A stretch of 64,000 nt of DNA, from the NCBI RefSeq assembly GCF_026240905.1, contig NZ_JAPEVI010000002.1, forward strand, positions 248,001 through 312,000. Reading direction: 5' to 3'. The notes beneath the pieces are model-generated. The model made no database searches, was not told the DNA's origin, and saw only the letters and a program-made list of their open reading frames with translations. Below, piece by piece: positions 25,308 to 34,800 of the stretch (position 1 is its first letter; every line of letters begins with the position of its first letter). Both the position numbers and the translations under genes were made by a program. Source of the stretch: Roseibium salinum. GTDB lineage: Bacteria > Pseudomonadota > Alphaproteobacteria > Rhizobiales > Stappiaceae.

Positions 25308-26354
25308 TCAGGTCGTTCGAACAGGCCCCGTGGAACTTCGAACGACCAGACTGACGGCCGTTTCCGTATAGGTCGCCAGCTTGTCCTGGCCCCTGATCCG
25401 CTCGACAAGGCGGTTGATGCTGCGCGCCCCGATATCCTCGGCCTCGACCCGGATCGTCGTCAGCGGCACGGAATTCAGGGCGGCGGTCGGAATATCGTCA
25501 AAGCCGACTACGGAGACATCGCCCGGAACGCTCAACCCGGCTTCCGTCAGGGCCGCGATTGCGCCGAACGCGCAGTCGTCGTTGCAGCACAGGATGGCGG
25601 TGAAGTCGTCGTGCCCTTTGGTCTCCAGGCGCTCCTTGACAGCCTTGAATGCAAGATTCGACCGCATGGCCTCCAGGTCGATCGTCAGGTCGTCAGCCTC
25701 GCCGATACCGGTTTCGCGCATCGCCTTGCGGCTGCCGGCAATCCGGTCGCGGATGGTCGGGCGCCGTGAATGGCTCAGCGTCAGAATGCGCCTGTGACCG
25801 AGTTCCACCAGATGATGGGCGCCGAGATACCCTCCCGTGCGGTTGGCCGGGGCTACGGCGTCGAGGCGCATCAGCGGTTCGCGGCCGTTCACGATGACCG
25901 CGGGAATGCCGCGCTCGTGAAGACCCTGGATCAGATCCTCGTCCTGCATGGAAAAAAGCAGATAGCCCGACGTCTCGTCGTCCGGTTCCAGCCGGGTCCT
26001 GGCTGACGGAGCGACGAGTTTCATGGACAGGGCCAAGCCCAGTTCGCGGGCTCGCTTCTCCATGCCGCGTTGAACCGCAAGCATGAACTCCCCCGTTGTG
26101 CTCTCGGCCAGATGCAGGTCCGAGAGCAGAGTGATCTGCGCGATGCCGGGGACGGCACCCAGATAATTCAAGCGTTCGGCCGCCGACTGGATCCGCGACC
26201 GCACATCTCCGGAAATCCCCGGCGCCCCGGCCAGGGCACGCGAGGCTGTGCTGATCGAGACGCCAACCGCCTCCGCCACGTCCCGCAAGGTTACCCGCCC
26301 GGCGGGCGTTGCCGCATTTACCTTTTTGCCAGAAGGCCCGTCTAATCCGGCCAT
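25308..26354 (-). CDS. LacI-family regulator of the first uronate transport operon
   Basis: 348 residues from ATG 26354, chosen for a GGGGGAG site 3-4 bp upstream; the frame is open to 26438. LacI HTH: VTLRDVAEAVGVSISTASRA followed by LAGAPGISGDVRSRI. The effector domain has GFDDIPTAALNSVPLTTIR near the end, usual for sugar-binding LacI proteins. It diverges from the heparinase/ABC operon over about 200 bp carrying a strongly symmetric operator region, so local repression relieved by a uronate oligosaccharide is likely. An 11-bp inverted repeat (25311-25321/25337-25347) covers the 3' end of the gene. Confidence 0.93.
   Translation of the reverse strand: MAGLDGPSGKKVNAATPAGRVTLRDVAEAVGVSISTASRALAGAPGISGDVRSRIQSAAERLNYLGAVPGIAQITLLSDLHLAESTTGEFMLAVQRGMEKRARELGLALSMKLVAPSARTRLEPDDETSGYLLFSMQDEDLIQGLHERGIPAVIVNGREPLMRLDAVAPANRTGGYLGAHHLVELGHRRILTLSHSRRPTIRDRIAGSRKAMRETGIGEADDLTIDLEAMRSNLAFKAVKERLETKGHDDFTAILCCNDDCAFGAIAALTEAGLSVPGDVSVVGFDDIPTAALNSVPLTTIRVEAEDIGARSINRLVERIRGQDKLATYTETAVSLVVRSSTGPVRTT
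25311..25347. terminator. 11-bp perfect inverted repeat at the LacI 3' end
   Basis: GGTCGTTCGAA and TTCGAACGACC are perfect arms with a 15-base loop, lying inside the last codons of lacI and 30 bp beyond the convergent HPF stop. A strong hairpin without a T tract; it may help end transcription from the HPF side. Confidence 0.4.
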
Positions 26355-26430
26355 CAACTCCCCCGCTCGCCACATCCGCAATCCGATTGCGTTCGGTTCT
26401 TTTCTCATAGTCCGTTCACAAGACAACTTA

Positions 26431-26489
26431 CAACACAAATTTCGCGCAAACTATGCAAAATTGCATTGCAAGGGAAATTTGTGTTGACT
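26431..26489. promoter_or_regulatory. Symmetric operator/promoter region between lacI and the transport operon
   Basis: CAACACAAATTTC (26431-26443) and GAAATTTGTGTTG (26474-26486) are perfect inverted 13-mers. Between them lie two more palindromes, ATGCAA-AA-TTGCAT (26453-26466) and TTGCA-T-TGCAA (26461-26471), the TTGCA/TGCAA form favoured by LacI proteins. A -35-like TTGACT follows at 26484. Divergent promoters with a shared LacI operator is the simplest reading. Confidence 0.6.
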
Positions 26490-26552
26490 TTGCAAGGTCG
26501 CTCTGTCTGATTACCGGAAAGAAAAAGCTGAGATCGATCCGGAGGAGGGGAA

Positions 26553-28392
26553 GTGACCGGCCTGGAGAAAAAGGACGGCAGCGTGAGTGACGGGGCATTG
26601 TTTGCAGCATGTCTTCCGGATCTCGGCGACATCCTGTCTCGCTTCGTGCCGGGGCGGCCGCATTCCGACCGTGCGTGGTGGGATGGCCTTTCGGGAGAGG
26701 TCAGGGCACGGCTGATCGCGGGAGGCGAGGCGGTGCTGGCGACCGATTGGCCGGTCCTGACGGCAAAAGCCTACCGGGCTTATACCGAAACCGGAAACCG
26801 CGTCCTTTTCGAAACCGACTATTTCGCCCGCCGCCGCCGTCTCAATGCCCTTGCCCTTGCCGAGCTGGCCGAAGGAAAGGGCCGTTTTGTCGATGGTCTG
26901 GTCGACGGGCTCTTTCTCGTCCTGGAGGAAAGCGGCTGGCAGCTGCCGGCCCACAATGCCCATGAGCGCGGCGGGACGCGCGCGCCCCTGCCCGACCCGA
27001 ACCGTCCCGTCATAGACCTCTTTGCCGCCGAAACCGGCGCTCAACTGGCGGTGATTTCCTCGGTCCTGGGCGACACGCTCGAATCCGTTTCGCCGCTGAT
27101 CGTCGAGCGCATCGACCGCGAGGTCACCCGGCGCATCACCCGCCCCTACCTGGACCGGCATTTCTGGTGGATGGGCAGGGGCGACGAGCCGATGAACAAC
27201 TGGACCGCCTGGTGCACCCAGAACGTCCTCATCAGCACCTTTGCCCGCCCCACCGATCAGGAAACGCGCCGCGCGGTGATCACCAGGGCGGCGCATAGCC
27301 TGGATGCCTTCCTGAAGGATTACGGCGAAGACGGCGCCTGCGAGGAAGGTGCGCTCTACTACCGCCGTGCCGCGCTCTGCCTGTTCGGGGCGCTCAAGGT
27401 TCTGGAAGAGGCCGCGCCTGGCGTATTTTCCCCGATCTGGAGCCAGCCGAAAATCCGCAACATGGCGGAATTCATTCTCAACATGCACGTGGACGGCCAT
27501 TACTACATCAATTTCGCTGACGCGTCGGCGGTGCTCGATCCATGCGGGGCACAGGAGTTCCTGTTCGGCAAGGCGGTCGGGTCCGACGCGCTCTGCGCGC
27601 TTGCGGCAAGAGATGTGCTGCACGATCCGGAACCCGAACTGCCGCAGGAAATCAACCTTTTCCAACGGCTGCTGGCGATCTCCACCCAGCCGGAAATCAG
27701 GGCGTTCGGCGACCGGCCGGTCTCTGAAGGGCGATATCTACTACCCGAGCTGCGGCCTGTTCATCGCGCGTGACGAACGTTTCGTTGTCGCCGCCAAGGC
27801 GGGCGACAACGACGACGGACACAACCACAACGACGTCGGAAGCGTGACCGTCTACAAGTCCGGCCGGCCGGTTCTGATCGATGTCGGGGTCGAGACCTAT
27901 ACCGCCAGGACGTTTTCGCCGGAGCGCTACGGTATCTGGACGATGCAGTCCGCCTATCACAACCTGCCGAGCTTCGGCGGCATCCAGCAGCAGGCAGGCG
28001 CCGCCCATGCCGCAAGCGATGTCAGCGTCGACATGGGCGAGAGCGCATCGGTCATCAGCATGGACATTGCCGGCGCCTATCCTGCCGATGCACGGCTTGT
28101 CTCCTATCGGCGAACCTTGCGCCTGATCAAGGGGAGCGCGGTCGAGATCGTCGATGAATTCGACGGCGAGCGGCCACCCGTCCTGTCGCTGATGACCCAG
28201 GAAACACCGGTCCTGACCGATGCGGGACTGCGGATCGGCGATCTGGCCGATATCGACATCACCGGAATGGACGAACCGGTCATCGAGGAAATTCCCATCG
28301 GCGACCCTCGGCTGCGGCTGGCGTGGCCGGAGCAGATCTACCGCGTCCTCATTCCCTTCAACGGCCGCGTCCTGCGGCTTCGGATCACCTGA
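26553..28392 (+). pseudogene. Heparinase II/III-like protein, frameshifted near 27,710
   Basis: The first frame (GTG 26553, AGGAGG site) encodes 390-odd residues and then runs into a wrong frame that stops at 27773. The remainder is open in the next frame to 28392 and contains DNDDGHNHNDVGS, the His-rich heparinase II/III catalytic motif. Joined, the two parts give about 613 residues, normal for the family. An alpha/alpha-toroid part (WWMGRGDEPMNNWTAWCTQN) is followed by the beta-sandwich. The junction lies around GGTCTCTGAAG (27,715-27,735); loss of one TC unit would explain it. It is either a recent pseudogene or a sequencing error. The family depolymerises uronate polysaccharides, which matches the cluster. 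Confidence 0.85.
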
Positions 28393-28447
28393 CGGCGACG
28401 GGCCTTTGCGGAGTACAACTTTGGTAACGGAAACGATAGTCGAGGAC

Positions 28448-29374
28448 ATGACGATGAAAGCGCGCCCCCGGGCGCCGGTCAGCAAGCGCTGGCGGAAGGT
28501 GCAACGGCTCCTGATCGCCTATTCCTTCATCGCGCCCAATTTCATCGGCTTTGCGGTGTTCACGCTCCTGCCGATCGTCTGCGCCTTCCTGCTGGCCTTC
28601 ATGCATTGGGACGGCAACAATCCGATCGAATTCGCCGGGCTGGACAATTTCTGGAAGCTTTTCTCCGACAGGGCCTTCAAGGACGCCTTCTGGAACACGA
28701 TCATCTATACCGGGTTCACCGTGCCGCTGACGCTGGCCTGCTCCCTTGGGCTGGCCGTTCTGCTCAACCAGAAGATCTTCGGCCGCAATTTCTTCCGCAC
28801 CGTCGCCTTCTTCCCCTATGTCGCCTCGCTCGTCGCCGTGGCCGTGGTCTGGAACATGATCTTCAACCCCGAATTCGGGCCGGTGAACATGATCCTCTAC
28901 GAGCTGGGCATCGATCCCAAGAACCTGCCCGGCTGGGCGGCGGACAGCGATTGGGCGATGGTCACGATCATCATGTTCTCGGTCTGGAAGATGATGGGCT
29001 ATTTCATGGTGATCTACCTTGCCGGCCTCCAGGGCATCAGCGGCGAGCTCTATGAAGCGGCCGAGATAGATGGGGCGAATGCCTGGCAGAAATTCTGGCG
29101 CATCACCCTGCCCCAGCTCGGCCCGACGACGTTCTTCGTCTCGGTCATGCTGACCATCCAGTCCTTCAAGGTCTTCGACCAGATCTACATGATCACGCAG
29201 GGCGGTCCGGGAACCTCCACGCTGGTGCTGGTCTATCACATCTACAACGAAGCCTTCATTTCCTGGGACCTGGGCTATTCGAGCATGGTCGCTCTGGTCC
29301 TGTTCCTCCTCGTTCTCACCATCACCATCGTCCAGTTCCGCTGGGTCGAGGGCAAAGACGGGGATACCGCATGA
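28448..29374 (+). CDS. ABC importer permease, MalF-like (uronate operon 1)
   Basis: 308 residues from ATG 28448 with CGAGGA upstream. Six membrane helices (IAYSFIAPNFIGFAVFTLLP, CSLGLAVLLNQKIFGRNFF and others) and the EAA loop (EAAEIDGANAWQKFWRITLP) that contacts the ATPase. It pairs with the next gene, with which it shares ATGA. CUT1-type oligosaccharide import. Confidence 0.93.
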   Translation: MTMKARPRAPVSKRWRKVQRLLIAYSFIAPNFIGFAVFTLLPIVCAFLLAFMHWDGNNPIEFAGLDNFWKLFSDRAFKDAFWNTIIYTGFTVPLTLACSLGLAVLLNQKIFGRNFFRTVAFFPYVASLVAVAVVWNMIFNPEFGPVNMILYELGIDPKNLPGWAADSDWAMVTIIMFSVWKMMGYFMVIYLAGLQGISGELYEAAEIDGANAWQKFWRITLPQLGPTTFFVSVMLTIQSFKVFDQIYMITQGGPGTSTLVLVYHIYNEAFISWDLGYSSMVALVLFLLVLTITIVQFRWVEGKDGDTA

Positions 29375-30222
29375 CCGCAACAGCCTTCAAACGCCCGAAG
29401 CGCCGCATCAAATGGGGCCTGATCCTCACCTATGTCGCGGCCATCGTGGTGACGGTCACCATGCTGGCACCGTTCGTGTGGATGCTTTCCGCCTCGCTCA
29501 AGCTGGACAGGGACGTCTTTGCCTTTCCGATCGAGTGGATCCCCTCCGAGCCCCGCTGGCGGAACTACATCGACATCTGGACCAAGATCCCGCTGGGGCT
29601 TTTCGTCTACAACACGGCGAAGCTGACGATCATCGTGACGGTGTTGCAGCTGCTGACCTCGAGCTTTGCGGCCTATGCCTTCGCGAAGCTGCGCTTTCCC
29701 TACCGCAACACGTTGTTCCTGGCCTATATCGCCACCATCGCCATGCCCTGGCAGGTCTATATGGTGCCGCAGTTCCTATTGATGCGCGAGCTCGGGCTGA
29801 GCAACACACACCTGGCACTGATCTGCCTGCAGGCCTTCACCGCCTTCGGCGTCTTTCTGATGCGCCAGTTCTACATGTCGATCCCGAACGAGCTGTGCGA
29901 GGCGGCCCGCATCGACGGCATGAGCGAGTATGGCATCTGGTGGCGCATCATGCTGCCGCTGTCCATGCCGGCGCTGTCGACGCTGACCATCTTTACCTTC
30001 GTCACCACCTGGAACGACTTCCTCGGTCCGCTGATCTATCTCACCAAGACCGAGCTCAAGACCATTCAGATTGGAATACGCATGTTCATCACGCAGTACT
30101 CGCAGGAGTACGGGCTCATCATGGCTGCATCGGTGGTCGCCCTTGTCCCGGTGCTCCTCGTCTTCCTGGCGCTGCAGCGCTTCTTCGTCGAAGGCATCGC
30201 CTCGACCGGCGTGAAGGGGTGA
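29371..30222 (+). CDS. ABC importer permease, MalG-like (uronate operon 1)
   Basis: 283 residues; the start overlaps the previous stop by 4 bp. Six membrane helices and the EAA loop (CEAARIDGMSEYGIWWRIML). The C-terminal IASTGVKG ending is usual for this half of CUT1 importers. Forms the heterodimeric channel with the MalF-like protein. Confidence 0.93.
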   Translation: MTATAFKRPKRRIKWGLILTYVAAIVVTVTMLAPFVWMLSASLKLDRDVFAFPIEWIPSEPRWRNYIDIWTKIPLGLFVYNTAKLTIIVTVLQLLTSSFAAYAFAKLRFPYRNTLFLAYIATIAMPWQVYMVPQFLLMRELGLSNTHLALICLQAFTAFGVFLMRQFYMSIPNELCEAARIDGMSEYGIWWRIMLPLSMPALSTLTIFTFVTTWNDFLGPLIYLTKTELKTIQIGIRMFITQYSQEYGLIMAASVVALVPVLLVFLALQRFFVEGIASTGVKG

Positions 30223-30225
30223 GCC

Positions 30226-31398
30226 ATGCTTGACGCCTTCACCCGCCAGGCCCCTGCCGCCATTTCCGGCGACGAAATCACCGAGGCGATCGACACCGTC
30301 GTCGCCCAGGTCCGGCGCAACCTTCCGCAGTTCACTTATTCAGCGCAGAACCATTCCAGCGTCGGCAACTTCTATCCGCCGATTGCCAACGACCAGTGGA
30401 CTTGCGGATTCTGGCCGGGATCGATCTGGCTGGCCTACGAGGCAAGCGGGGACAAGATCTTCCGCTATGCGGCGCAGATCCACGTGCAGAGCTTCCTGCA
30501 CCGGATCGAAAACCGGATCGCCACCGATCACCACGACATGGGTTTTCTCTATTCGCCGACCTGCGTGGCGGCCTGGAAGCTGGTGGGGGACGAAGACGGA
30601 CGGCGGGCGGCCCTGCTTGCGGCGGACCAGCTCCTTGACCGGTTCCATGAAAAGGGTCAGTTCATCCAGGCTTGGGGCGCCATGGGCCAGCCGGAGAACT
30701 ACAGGTTCATCATCGACTGTCTGCTGAACCTGCCGCTTCTCTACTGGGCGAGCGAAGAAACCGGCAATCCCGTCTACCGGGACAAGGCTCTTGCCCACGC
30801 GCATACGACCCTTGCGCATTCCATCCGGCCCGATCACTCGACCTATCACACCTTCTACATGGATCCCGAAACGGGCGCGCCGGTGCGCGGTGCGACCAAG
30901 CAGGGCTATCGCGACGAGAGCGCCTGGACGCGCGGGCAGGTCTGGGGCATCGCCGGGATGGCGGCCTGTTACCGCTACGAGCCGAGCGAGGTCTATCTGC
31001 AAACCTTCGAGAACCTGCTGGCCTATTATCTCGACCGGCTGCCGGAGGATCTGATCCCCTACTGGGACCTGACCTTCACCGAAGGCGACGAGCCGCGGGA
31101 TTCCTCCTCTGCCGCCATCGTCGCCTGCGGCCTCATGGATATGGCCGACCTGATCGGAGGAACCCGCGCGGAACAGTTCCGGGATCTGGCGCGGCGCATG
31201 CTCGGCAGCCTCTGGCGGAACTACGCGGTGCGCGATCCCGCCATCTCCAACGGCTTCCTGCTTCACGGCACCTATTCCAAGAAATCGCCCTACAACACCT
31301 GCCGCGGCGAGGGTGTCGATGAGTGCGTCGCATGGGGCGACTACTACTATTTCGAGGGACTGACCCGTCTTTCACGCAAATGGACACCTTACTGGTGA
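30226..31398 (+). CDS. Unsaturated glucuronyl hydrolase (GH88)
   Basis: 390 residues, no signal peptide, so cytosolic. An alpha/alpha-barrel of the GH88 family with the expected Asp residues: Asp104 in DHHDMGFLY and Asp164 in IIDCLLNLPLL. Their spacing (60) closely matches the two catalytic/binding Asp of the Bacillus enzyme. GYRDESAWTRGQVWGIAG is also family-typical. It removes the 4,5-unsaturated uronic acid from the non-reducing end of lyase products. It lies between permease and ATPase genes, directly coupling import to degradation. Confidence 0.93.
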   Translation: MLDAFTRQAPAAISGDEITEAIDTVVAQVRRNLPQFTYSAQNHSSVGNFYPPIANDQWTCGFWPGSIWLAYEASGDKIFRYAAQIHVQSFLHRIENRIATDHHDMGFLYSPTCVAAWKLVGDEDGRRAALLAADQLLDRFHEKGQFIQAWGAMGQPENYRFIIDCLLNLPLLYWASEETGNPVYRDKALAHAHTTLAHSIRPDHSTYHTFYMDPETGAPVRGATKQGYRDESAWTRGQVWGIAGMAACYRYEPSEVYLQTFENLLAYYLDRLPEDLIPYWDLTFTEGDEPRDSSSAAIVACGLMDMADLIGGTRAEQFRDLARRMLGSLWRNYAVRDPAISNGFLLHGTYSKKSPYNTCRGEGVDECVAWGDYYYFEGLTRLSRKWTPYW

Positions 31399-31440
31399 GG
31401 CTCGGCCACGGGCGCAAAGAGCAATAAGGAAACAAAAAGA

Positions 31441-32550
31441 ATGGCCGGTATTTCACTGAGAAAACTGAGAAAGACCTTCGGAGCCATAACCGTGGTTCAC
31501 GACATCGATCTGGAGATCGACGACAAGGAGTTCATCATCCTCGTGGGTCCGTCGGGCTGCGGCAAGTCGACCACGCTGCGCATGATCGCCGGATTGGAAG
31601 AGGTCACCGGCGGCGACCTGGTCATCGGCGATACGATCGTCAATGACGTCCCGTCGAAAGACCGCGACATCGCCATGGTGTTCCAGAACTACGCGCTCTA
31701 TCCCCACATGACGGTATACAAGAACATGGCCTTCGGGCTGGAGCTGCGCCGTTCGCCGCGCGACGTCATCGACCGGAAGGTAAACGAAGCCGCCGAAATC
31801 CTCGACATAAGGCACCTGCTCAACCGCAAGCCCAAGGCCCTTTCCGGCGGTCAGCGTCAACGCGTGGCGCTCGGCCGGGCCATGGTGCGCTCGCCGGAAG
31901 TGTTTCTGCTCGATGAGCCGCTGTCGAACCTCGACGCCAAACTGCGCACCACCATGCGCGCGGAAATCACCAAGCTCCACCGCAAGCTGGACGCGACCTT
32001 CATCTACGTGACGCATGACCAGGTGGAGGCCATGACCATGGCCGACCGGATCGTCGTCATGAAGGACGGCCACATCCAGCAGGTGGATACCCCGCAGGTT
32101 CTCTATGACCGCCCGGCCAACATGTTCGTCGCCGGTTTCATCGGCGCCCCGCAGATGAATTTCCTGCCGGTCACGATCCGCAAGGCCGAGACCGGTTACG
32201 TTGCCGATTTCGAAGGACAATCGCTTCCGTTGCCGGATCGGCTGGCGCCGGAGACGCTGTCTCCTTACGAAGACCGGCAATGCACGCTGGGGATCCGGCC
32301 CGAGAGTTTCCACGAAAAGCCGCCCGTCGATGTCGACCCGGCAATGACCGCGTCCCTCGACATGGATGTGGAACTGGCCGAACCCATGGGATCGGAAGTC
32401 CACCTCAACGGACATCTCGCCAGCCATCCGGTCATCGCCCGCGTGAACCCGCGCTGCCGGGCGCGCAGCGGCGAGCGAATCACGCTGACTGCGGATCTTT
32501 CCTCCGCTCACCTCTTCGACAACCACACGGAAGCCGCTCTGGCACATTGA
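31441..32550 (+). CDS. ABC importer ATPase, MsmX/UgpC-like (uronate operon 1)
   Basis: 369 residues. Walker [14 protein letters not shown], signature [16 protein letters not shown] and Walker [16 protein letters not shown] are intact, and the H-loop is [17 protein letters not shown]. The C-terminal TOBE-type domain holds LGIRPESFHE. It energises the two permeases of this operon. Confidence 0.94.
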   Translation: MAGISLRKLRKTFGAITVVHDIDLEIDDKEFIILVGPSGCGKSTTLRMIAGLEEVTGGDLVIGDTIVNDVPSKDRDIAMVFQNYALYPHMTVYKNMAFGLELRRSPRDVIDRKVNEAAEILDIRHLLNRKPKALSGGQRQRVALGRAMVRSPEVFLLDEPLSNLDAKLRTTMRAEITKLHRKLDATFIYVTHDQVEAMTMADRIVVMKDGHIQQVDTPQVLYDRPANMFVAGFIGAPQMNFLPVTIRKAETGYVADFEGQSLPLPDRLAPETLSPYEDRQCTLGIRPESFHEKPPVDVDPAMTASLDMDVELAEPMGSEVHLNGHLASHPVIARVNPRCRARSGERITLTADLSSAHLFDNHTEAALAH

Positions 32551-32566
32551 CCCGCAAAGGCAGGAT

Positions 32567-33322
32567 ATGAACTGGTTCCTGAACCACTATTTCGACGAAG
32601 GCCCGGGCATTCCCAAGGATGCGCCGAGACCGGAGGGGCTGCGCCTCCTGGCAAGCACCTTCGGCCGCGAATGGTGGGAGCTGTTGAAGCTCAACCTGCT
32701 GTTCCTGGCCTTCTGCCTGCCCGTCGTCACCCTGCCCGCCGCCTATTACGCCATGGTGCGCATCAGCCTGACGATGATCGAGGACCGCAACGTCTATCTG
32801 TGGCGCGATTTCTGGTCCGCCTTCCGGTCCCGCTTCTGGATGACGACCGCTCTCGGGATCCTGTTCGCCGGCGGCGAGGCCCTGGCCCTGCTGGCGGCCC
32901 GGACCTATGCGCAAGCCTCCCTGGACCAGATCGCCTTCTCCGCGCCCCTTGCCGTCTCGGTGACCGTCGCCGTTCTCCTGCCCCTCTACGCGGCCCATCT
33001 CTTCGTCGCCCGCGCGCTCGGGGAGGACCGTTCGTTTTCGGGGCTCGCAAAGGCAGCCGCCATCGGCCTGCTGGCGCGGCCGCTGCCGGGCATCGCGGCG
33101 CTCGGCTTCGTGGCCCTGCTCTGGCTCGCGCACATTCTCTTCTACCCGGCCTCGGCGCTTCTGCCGGTGCTCGTCAACTTCTCCCTCGGTGCCCTGGTGA
33201 CCAGTTTCGCAGTGCTCGAGGGAGTTCGCCACGGCCTCTCGGTAACAGGGCCGGCCCTTAACCCAAAACAACAAGAAGACCGAAAACAGTCGGCGGAATT
33301 TCCCATACGGAGGATGAAATGA
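32567..33322 (+). CDS. YesL-family (DUF624) membrane protein
   Basis: 251 residues with about five membrane helices (LNLLFLAFCLPVVTLPAAYY, LAVSVTVAVLLPLYAAHLFV, GIAALGFVALLWLAHILFYP). The FCLPVVTLPAAYYAMV and RDFWSAFRSRF segments fit DUF624/YesL, a family encoded next to oligosaccharide importers and lyases, e.g. rhamnogalacturonan loci of Bacillus. Role unknown, perhaps in assembly or regulation of the importer. Its stop overlaps the next start. Confidence 0.85.
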   Translation: MNWFLNHYFDEGPGIPKDAPRPEGLRLLASTFGREWWELLKLNLLFLAFCLPVVTLPAAYYAMVRISLTMIEDRNVYLWRDFWSAFRSRFWMTTALGILFAGGEALALLAARTYAQASLDQIAFSAPLAVSVTVAVLLPLYAAHLFVARALGEDRSFSGLAKAAAIGLLARPLPGIAALGFVALLWLAHILFYPASALLPVLVNFSLGALVTSFAVLEGVRHGLSVTGPALNPKQQEDRKQSAEFPIRRMK

Positions 33323-34578
33323 CCAAACTGAAGTTCTTGAAATCGGCGGCCCTGGCCGCAACGGGACTGGCCCTCATGCAAGGGGCGGCCAACGCAGAAG
33401 ACGTCACGCTCAACTGGGCCCTGTGGGACTGGGACAAGGTGGCCTATTACAAGCCGCTGATCGAGGCCTACGAGGCGTCCCATCCGGGCGTGAAGATCGA
33501 GCACACGGACCTGGGCTCCAGCGACTACAACCAGATGGTCATGACACAGCTGACCGGCGGCGGGGACAACCTCGACATCATCTCCATCAAGGACATCCCG
33601 GGCTATGCCCAGATGGTGAATACCGGCCGCCTGATGAACCTGACCGAACTCGGCGCGGTTCCCGAGGACACGTCCGGCTATGGTGGCCTGATCGAGGCCC
33701 TGACGGTCGATGGCAACCTCTACGGCCTGCCGTTCCGGACCGACTTCTGGATCGTCTATTACAACAAGGACCTGTTCGACGCCGCCGGGGTCGAGTATCC
33801 GACCAACGACATGACCTGGGCCGAGTTTGACGAAAAGGCGCGTGCGGTCACGTCCGGCTTCGGTGCGGACAAGGTCTATGGGGCGCACCTTCATACCTGG
33901 CGCTCGACGGTCCAGCTGCCCGCCATCCAGAGCGGGGAAACGACGCTTGTCTCCAAGGATTACAGCTTCCTGAAACCCTGGTACGAGCGCGCCCTGAAGC
34001 TGCAGGAGGACGGGGTCATCCGCTCCTACGCATCCCTGAAGACCTCGCAGACCCACTATTCCGGTCCGTGGTTCTCCAGCCAGATCGCCATGCTGCCCAT
34101 GGGAAGCTGGTTCATCGGGACCCAGATCGACAAGGTGAAATCCGGCGAATCCACGGCGACCAACTGGGGCATGGTGAAATATCCCCATCCGGAAGGCGTC
34201 GAGGCCGGAGCAACGGCAGGTCAGGTCACCTCTCTCGGCATCAATGTGAATTCGAAGAAGGCCGATGCCGCCAAGGACTTCATCGAATGGGTTTCAGGAC
34301 CGGAAGGAGCCGCCATCGTCTCCGAAACGGGTACGATTCCCGCGCTTCGCGATGAAAACGTGATCAAGACGATCACCGCCAAGGAAGGCTTTCCGAGCGA
34401 TCCGGAAAGCGCCCAGGCATTGGTGACGTCCGCCGCCTACCTGGAAATGCCGGTGGACCTGCAGGCCGCCCAGTATGAGCTGGTTCTCAACCGTGTCCAC
34501 GACGAGCTGATGACCAACAACATTTCCATCGACGACGCGATTGCCGAAATGAACGCCGGCGTCGCGGACATAAAGTAG
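33319..34578 (+). CDS. Periplasmic oligosaccharide-binding protein (uronate operon 1)
   Basis: 419 residues. Signal peptide MTKLKFLKSAALAATGLALM, then QGAANA. Family 1 binding-protein features include AYEASHPGVKIEHTD, DIISIKDIPGYAQMV and LPFRTDFWIVYYNKDLF. It delivers oligosaccharide to the permeases of this operon. It is the last gene, followed by a terminator. Confidence 0.93.
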   Translation: MTKLKFLKSAALAATGLALMQGAANAEDVTLNWALWDWDKVAYYKPLIEAYEASHPGVKIEHTDLGSSDYNQMVMTQLTGGGDNLDIISIKDIPGYAQMVNTGRLMNLTELGAVPEDTSGYGGLIEALTVDGNLYGLPFRTDFWIVYYNKDLFDAAGVEYPTNDMTWAEFDEKARAVTSGFGADKVYGAHLHTWRSTVQLPAIQSGETTLVSKDYSFLKPWYERALKLQEDGVIRSYASLKTSQTHYSGPWFSSQIAMLPMGSWFIGTQIDKVKSGESTATNWGMVKYPHPEGVEAGATAGQVTSLGINVNSKKADAAKDFIEWVSGPEGAAIVSETGTIPALRDENVIKTITAKEGFPSDPESAQALVTSAAYLEMPVDLQAAQYELVLNRVHDELMTNNISIDDAIAEMNAGVADIK

Positions 34579-34584
34579 GCGAAA

Positions 34585-34615
34585 GCGGAGCCGGTTCCAG
34601 CCGGCTCCGCCTTTT
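34585..34615 (+). terminator. Rho-independent terminator of uronate operon 1
   Basis: GCGGAGCCGG (34585-34594) and CCGGCTCCGC (34601-34610) are perfect 10-bp arms with a 6-base loop, followed by CTTTT. It lies 6 bp after the binding-protein stop. Confidence 0.85.
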
Positions 34616-34668
34616 GATGTTGACTTCCAGCAGGTAGTGCATGCCAGACAGCTCGGGCCAATTCACAC

Positions 34669-34716
34669 GGCCTCATCCTTCGAGACGGACCTGACGGTCC
34701 TACTCAGGATGAGGCC
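34669..34716. repeat. REP-like palindromic intergenic element
   Basis: GGCCTCATCCT (34669-34679) and AGGATGAGGCC (34706-34716) are perfect 11-bp arms; inside, GGACC pairs with GGTCC. The reverse strand reads CCTCATCCTGAG ... GTCTCGAAGGATGAGG, the form of a dispersed palindromic repeat I recognise from other alphaproteobacterial intergenic regions (Bradyrhizobium, Methylobacterium). One copy was seen here. Confidence 0.65.
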
Positions 34717-34800
34717 TTGCGGTGTGTGTCCAGGTTCATCCGGGTTTGTTTCCGGTAAGCAAACAAACCTGCTGAAAACGCCCGAAATCCGGAGCCTTGA

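Noticed and set aside
27349..28392. Programmed ribosomal frameshift in the heparinase-like gene
   Set aside because: No slippery heptamer or strong downstream structure is evident at the junction; an indel is the simpler account.
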